Positions 31,292-32,033 of a stretch of 32,033 nucleotides of DNA are shown here, piece after piece (within the stretch, counting starts at the first letter, position 1; each line of letters begins with the position of its first letter). Origin of the DNA: a virus. The DNA lies in the IMG/VR virus record IMGVR_UViG_3300032294_002843, positions 1-32,033 of that record; one strand, 5' to 3'. A program made the position numbers and the translations under genes. Under the pieces are notes generated by a model that did no database searches, was not told where the DNA came from, and saw only the letters and a program-made list of their open reading frames with translations.

Positions 31292-31491
31292 TGCGGCAAC
31301 CTGAAACCCTTGATATACTTGAATCCTAGAGGCTGTTTGCGCGAGCTAATCCAAAAAGTCCATTGCAGCCGCTTAAATCCCTTTTGATATTCTGCAAAGA
31401 TAGCTCTAATCCCTTCGCTTGTCTAGGTTCTGGATTTGCGCGGGGGTTTGTTTTAGCCACGCCCGCCCGCTAATTTTCCAGATGGATGAAA
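31292..31491 (-). promoter_or_regulatory. Probable leader of array 1, with degenerate repeat-like sequence
   Basis: A 200-bp gap between the two arrays. It holds no ORF of note. At 31363-31398 the plus strand reads TTGCAGCCGCTTAAATCC and goes on CTTTT, resembling the array-2 repeat in the opposite orientation. CTAATCC-like strings also occur near 31345 and 31406. It is the likely leader for array 1 if that is transcribed leftward. Confidence 0.4.
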
Positions 31492-32033
31492 GTTTCAGTC
31501 CCTTAAAAGGGATTAGCCGCCTTGCAAGAAAATGGAAATGCACCCGATAAAATACTATTTCTGTCAAGGTTTCAGTCCCTTAAAAGGGATTAGCCGCCTT
31601 GCAAGTTCTGGCAATTAGATGATTGCAGCGACAGGGAACTGTTTCAGTCCCTTAAAAGGGGTTAGCCGCCTTGCAATCTGAAGAGATAGATAAGCCATAG
31701 GGAAAATTCCCAGTTTCAGTCCCTTAAAAGGGGTTAGCCGCCTTGCAATAAATTTTACAGCCATCTCAATAAAATGCCGCTTTAAAGAGTTTCAGTCCCT
31801 TAAAAGGGATTAGCCGCCTTGCAATAATTCAATGATCAAATCTGCTTTTCTGGTTAGGTTAGTTTCAGTCCCTTAAAAGGGATTAGCCGCCTTGCAATAT
31901 TCGATTTAGCGCAACAGGTGACAGGATACGCGGAAGTTTCAGTCCCTTAAAAGGGATTAGCCGCCTTGCAATACTAGAAGCACTCAGATTGTGGTGATCC
32001 GAGTGCTTGTTTCAGTCCCTTAAAAGGGATTAG
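31492..32033 (-). CRISPR. CRISPR array 2: eight 36-bp repeats (last one cut by the window edge)
   Basis: Repeats start at 31492, 31569, 31641, 31713, 31789, 31862, 31936 and 32009. Seven complete spacers of 36-41 bp lie between them. The plus-strand repeat starts GTTTCAGTCCCTTAAAAGGG and ends CTTGCAA. Copies 3 and 4 have GGGGTTAG for GGGATTAG. Read on the minus strand it ends in ACTGAAAC, as in the type I-D repeat of Synechocystis. Leader and cas genes, if any, lie beyond the right edge. Confidence 0.95.

Noticed and set aside
31147-32008. Self-targeting spacers
   Set aside because: I compared the nine complete spacers by eye with the rest of the window and saw no match. A computed search allowing mismatches would be decisive.

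Overview
The window comes from a cyanobacterial phage, prophage or phage-plasmid. Around fifteen copies of the HIP1 octamer GCGATCGC, abundant in filamentous and many unicellular cyanobacteria, a gene for an NblA-like phycobilisome-degradation protein, and CRISPR repeats of the cyanobacterial '(A)TTGAAAC/ACTGAAAC-ending' type indicate the host group. Lambda-type tail genes (tape measure, M, L, I, J) and a Rha-family regulator show that much of the window is virus-derived. No capsid, terminase, lysis, integrase, replication, cas, rRNA or tRNA gene is seen, so free phage, integrated prophage and plasmid-like prophage cannot be told apart here.

Layout. (1) 284-5744, minus strand: a tightly packed operon of about fourteen mostly overlapping genes. 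It starts with small regulators, continues with several small membrane or helical proteins (31-173 aa), and ends in a membrane-anchored P-loop ATPase fused to a PD-(D/E)XK nuclease-like domain, plus a 54-aa partner. It looks like a DNA-translocation module of unknown type. (2) 5769-7210, plus: a ribbon-helix-helix-like protein, a HAD phosphatase and an unknown protein, ending at a hairpin. (3) 7399-9722, mainly minus: tail-tip genes L and M with an inserted autoregulator-like gene. (4) 9721-10332, plus: tail assembly gene I, whose start codon interlocks with that of the divergent gene. (5) 10444-13300, minus: accessory genes (a Nudix-box protein, several small unknowns, a small RHH-like protein) and a palindromic, possibly mobile, element. 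(6) 13430-17360, plus: host-specificity gene J and three coupled structural genes. (7) 17428-19050: nblA (minus) divergent from rha (plus), then a secreted protein. (8) 19051-31065, minus: a single 4004-codon tape-measure gene carrying two different peptidoglycan-hydrolase domains. (9) 31110-32033: two CRISPR arrays with related but distinct repeats. The first ends only 44 bp upstream of the tape-measure ATG.

How they fit together. TMP, M, L, I and J build the tail and tip of a siphovirus-like particle, with the H-M-L order kept on the minus strand but I and J turned onto the plus strand. The hydrolase domains in the tape measure would open the cell wall during DNA entry. NblA would dismantle phycobilisomes during infection. 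Rha and several RHH-like proteins next to palindromes and direct repeats are the likely regulators. The CRISPR arrays, apparently transcribed toward the tape-measure gene, suggest that the element carries crRNAs used by host or out-of-window Cas proteins. The most notable points are the nblA gene, the giant two-enzyme tape measure, the ATPase-nuclease operon, and the CRISPR/tape-measure junction.
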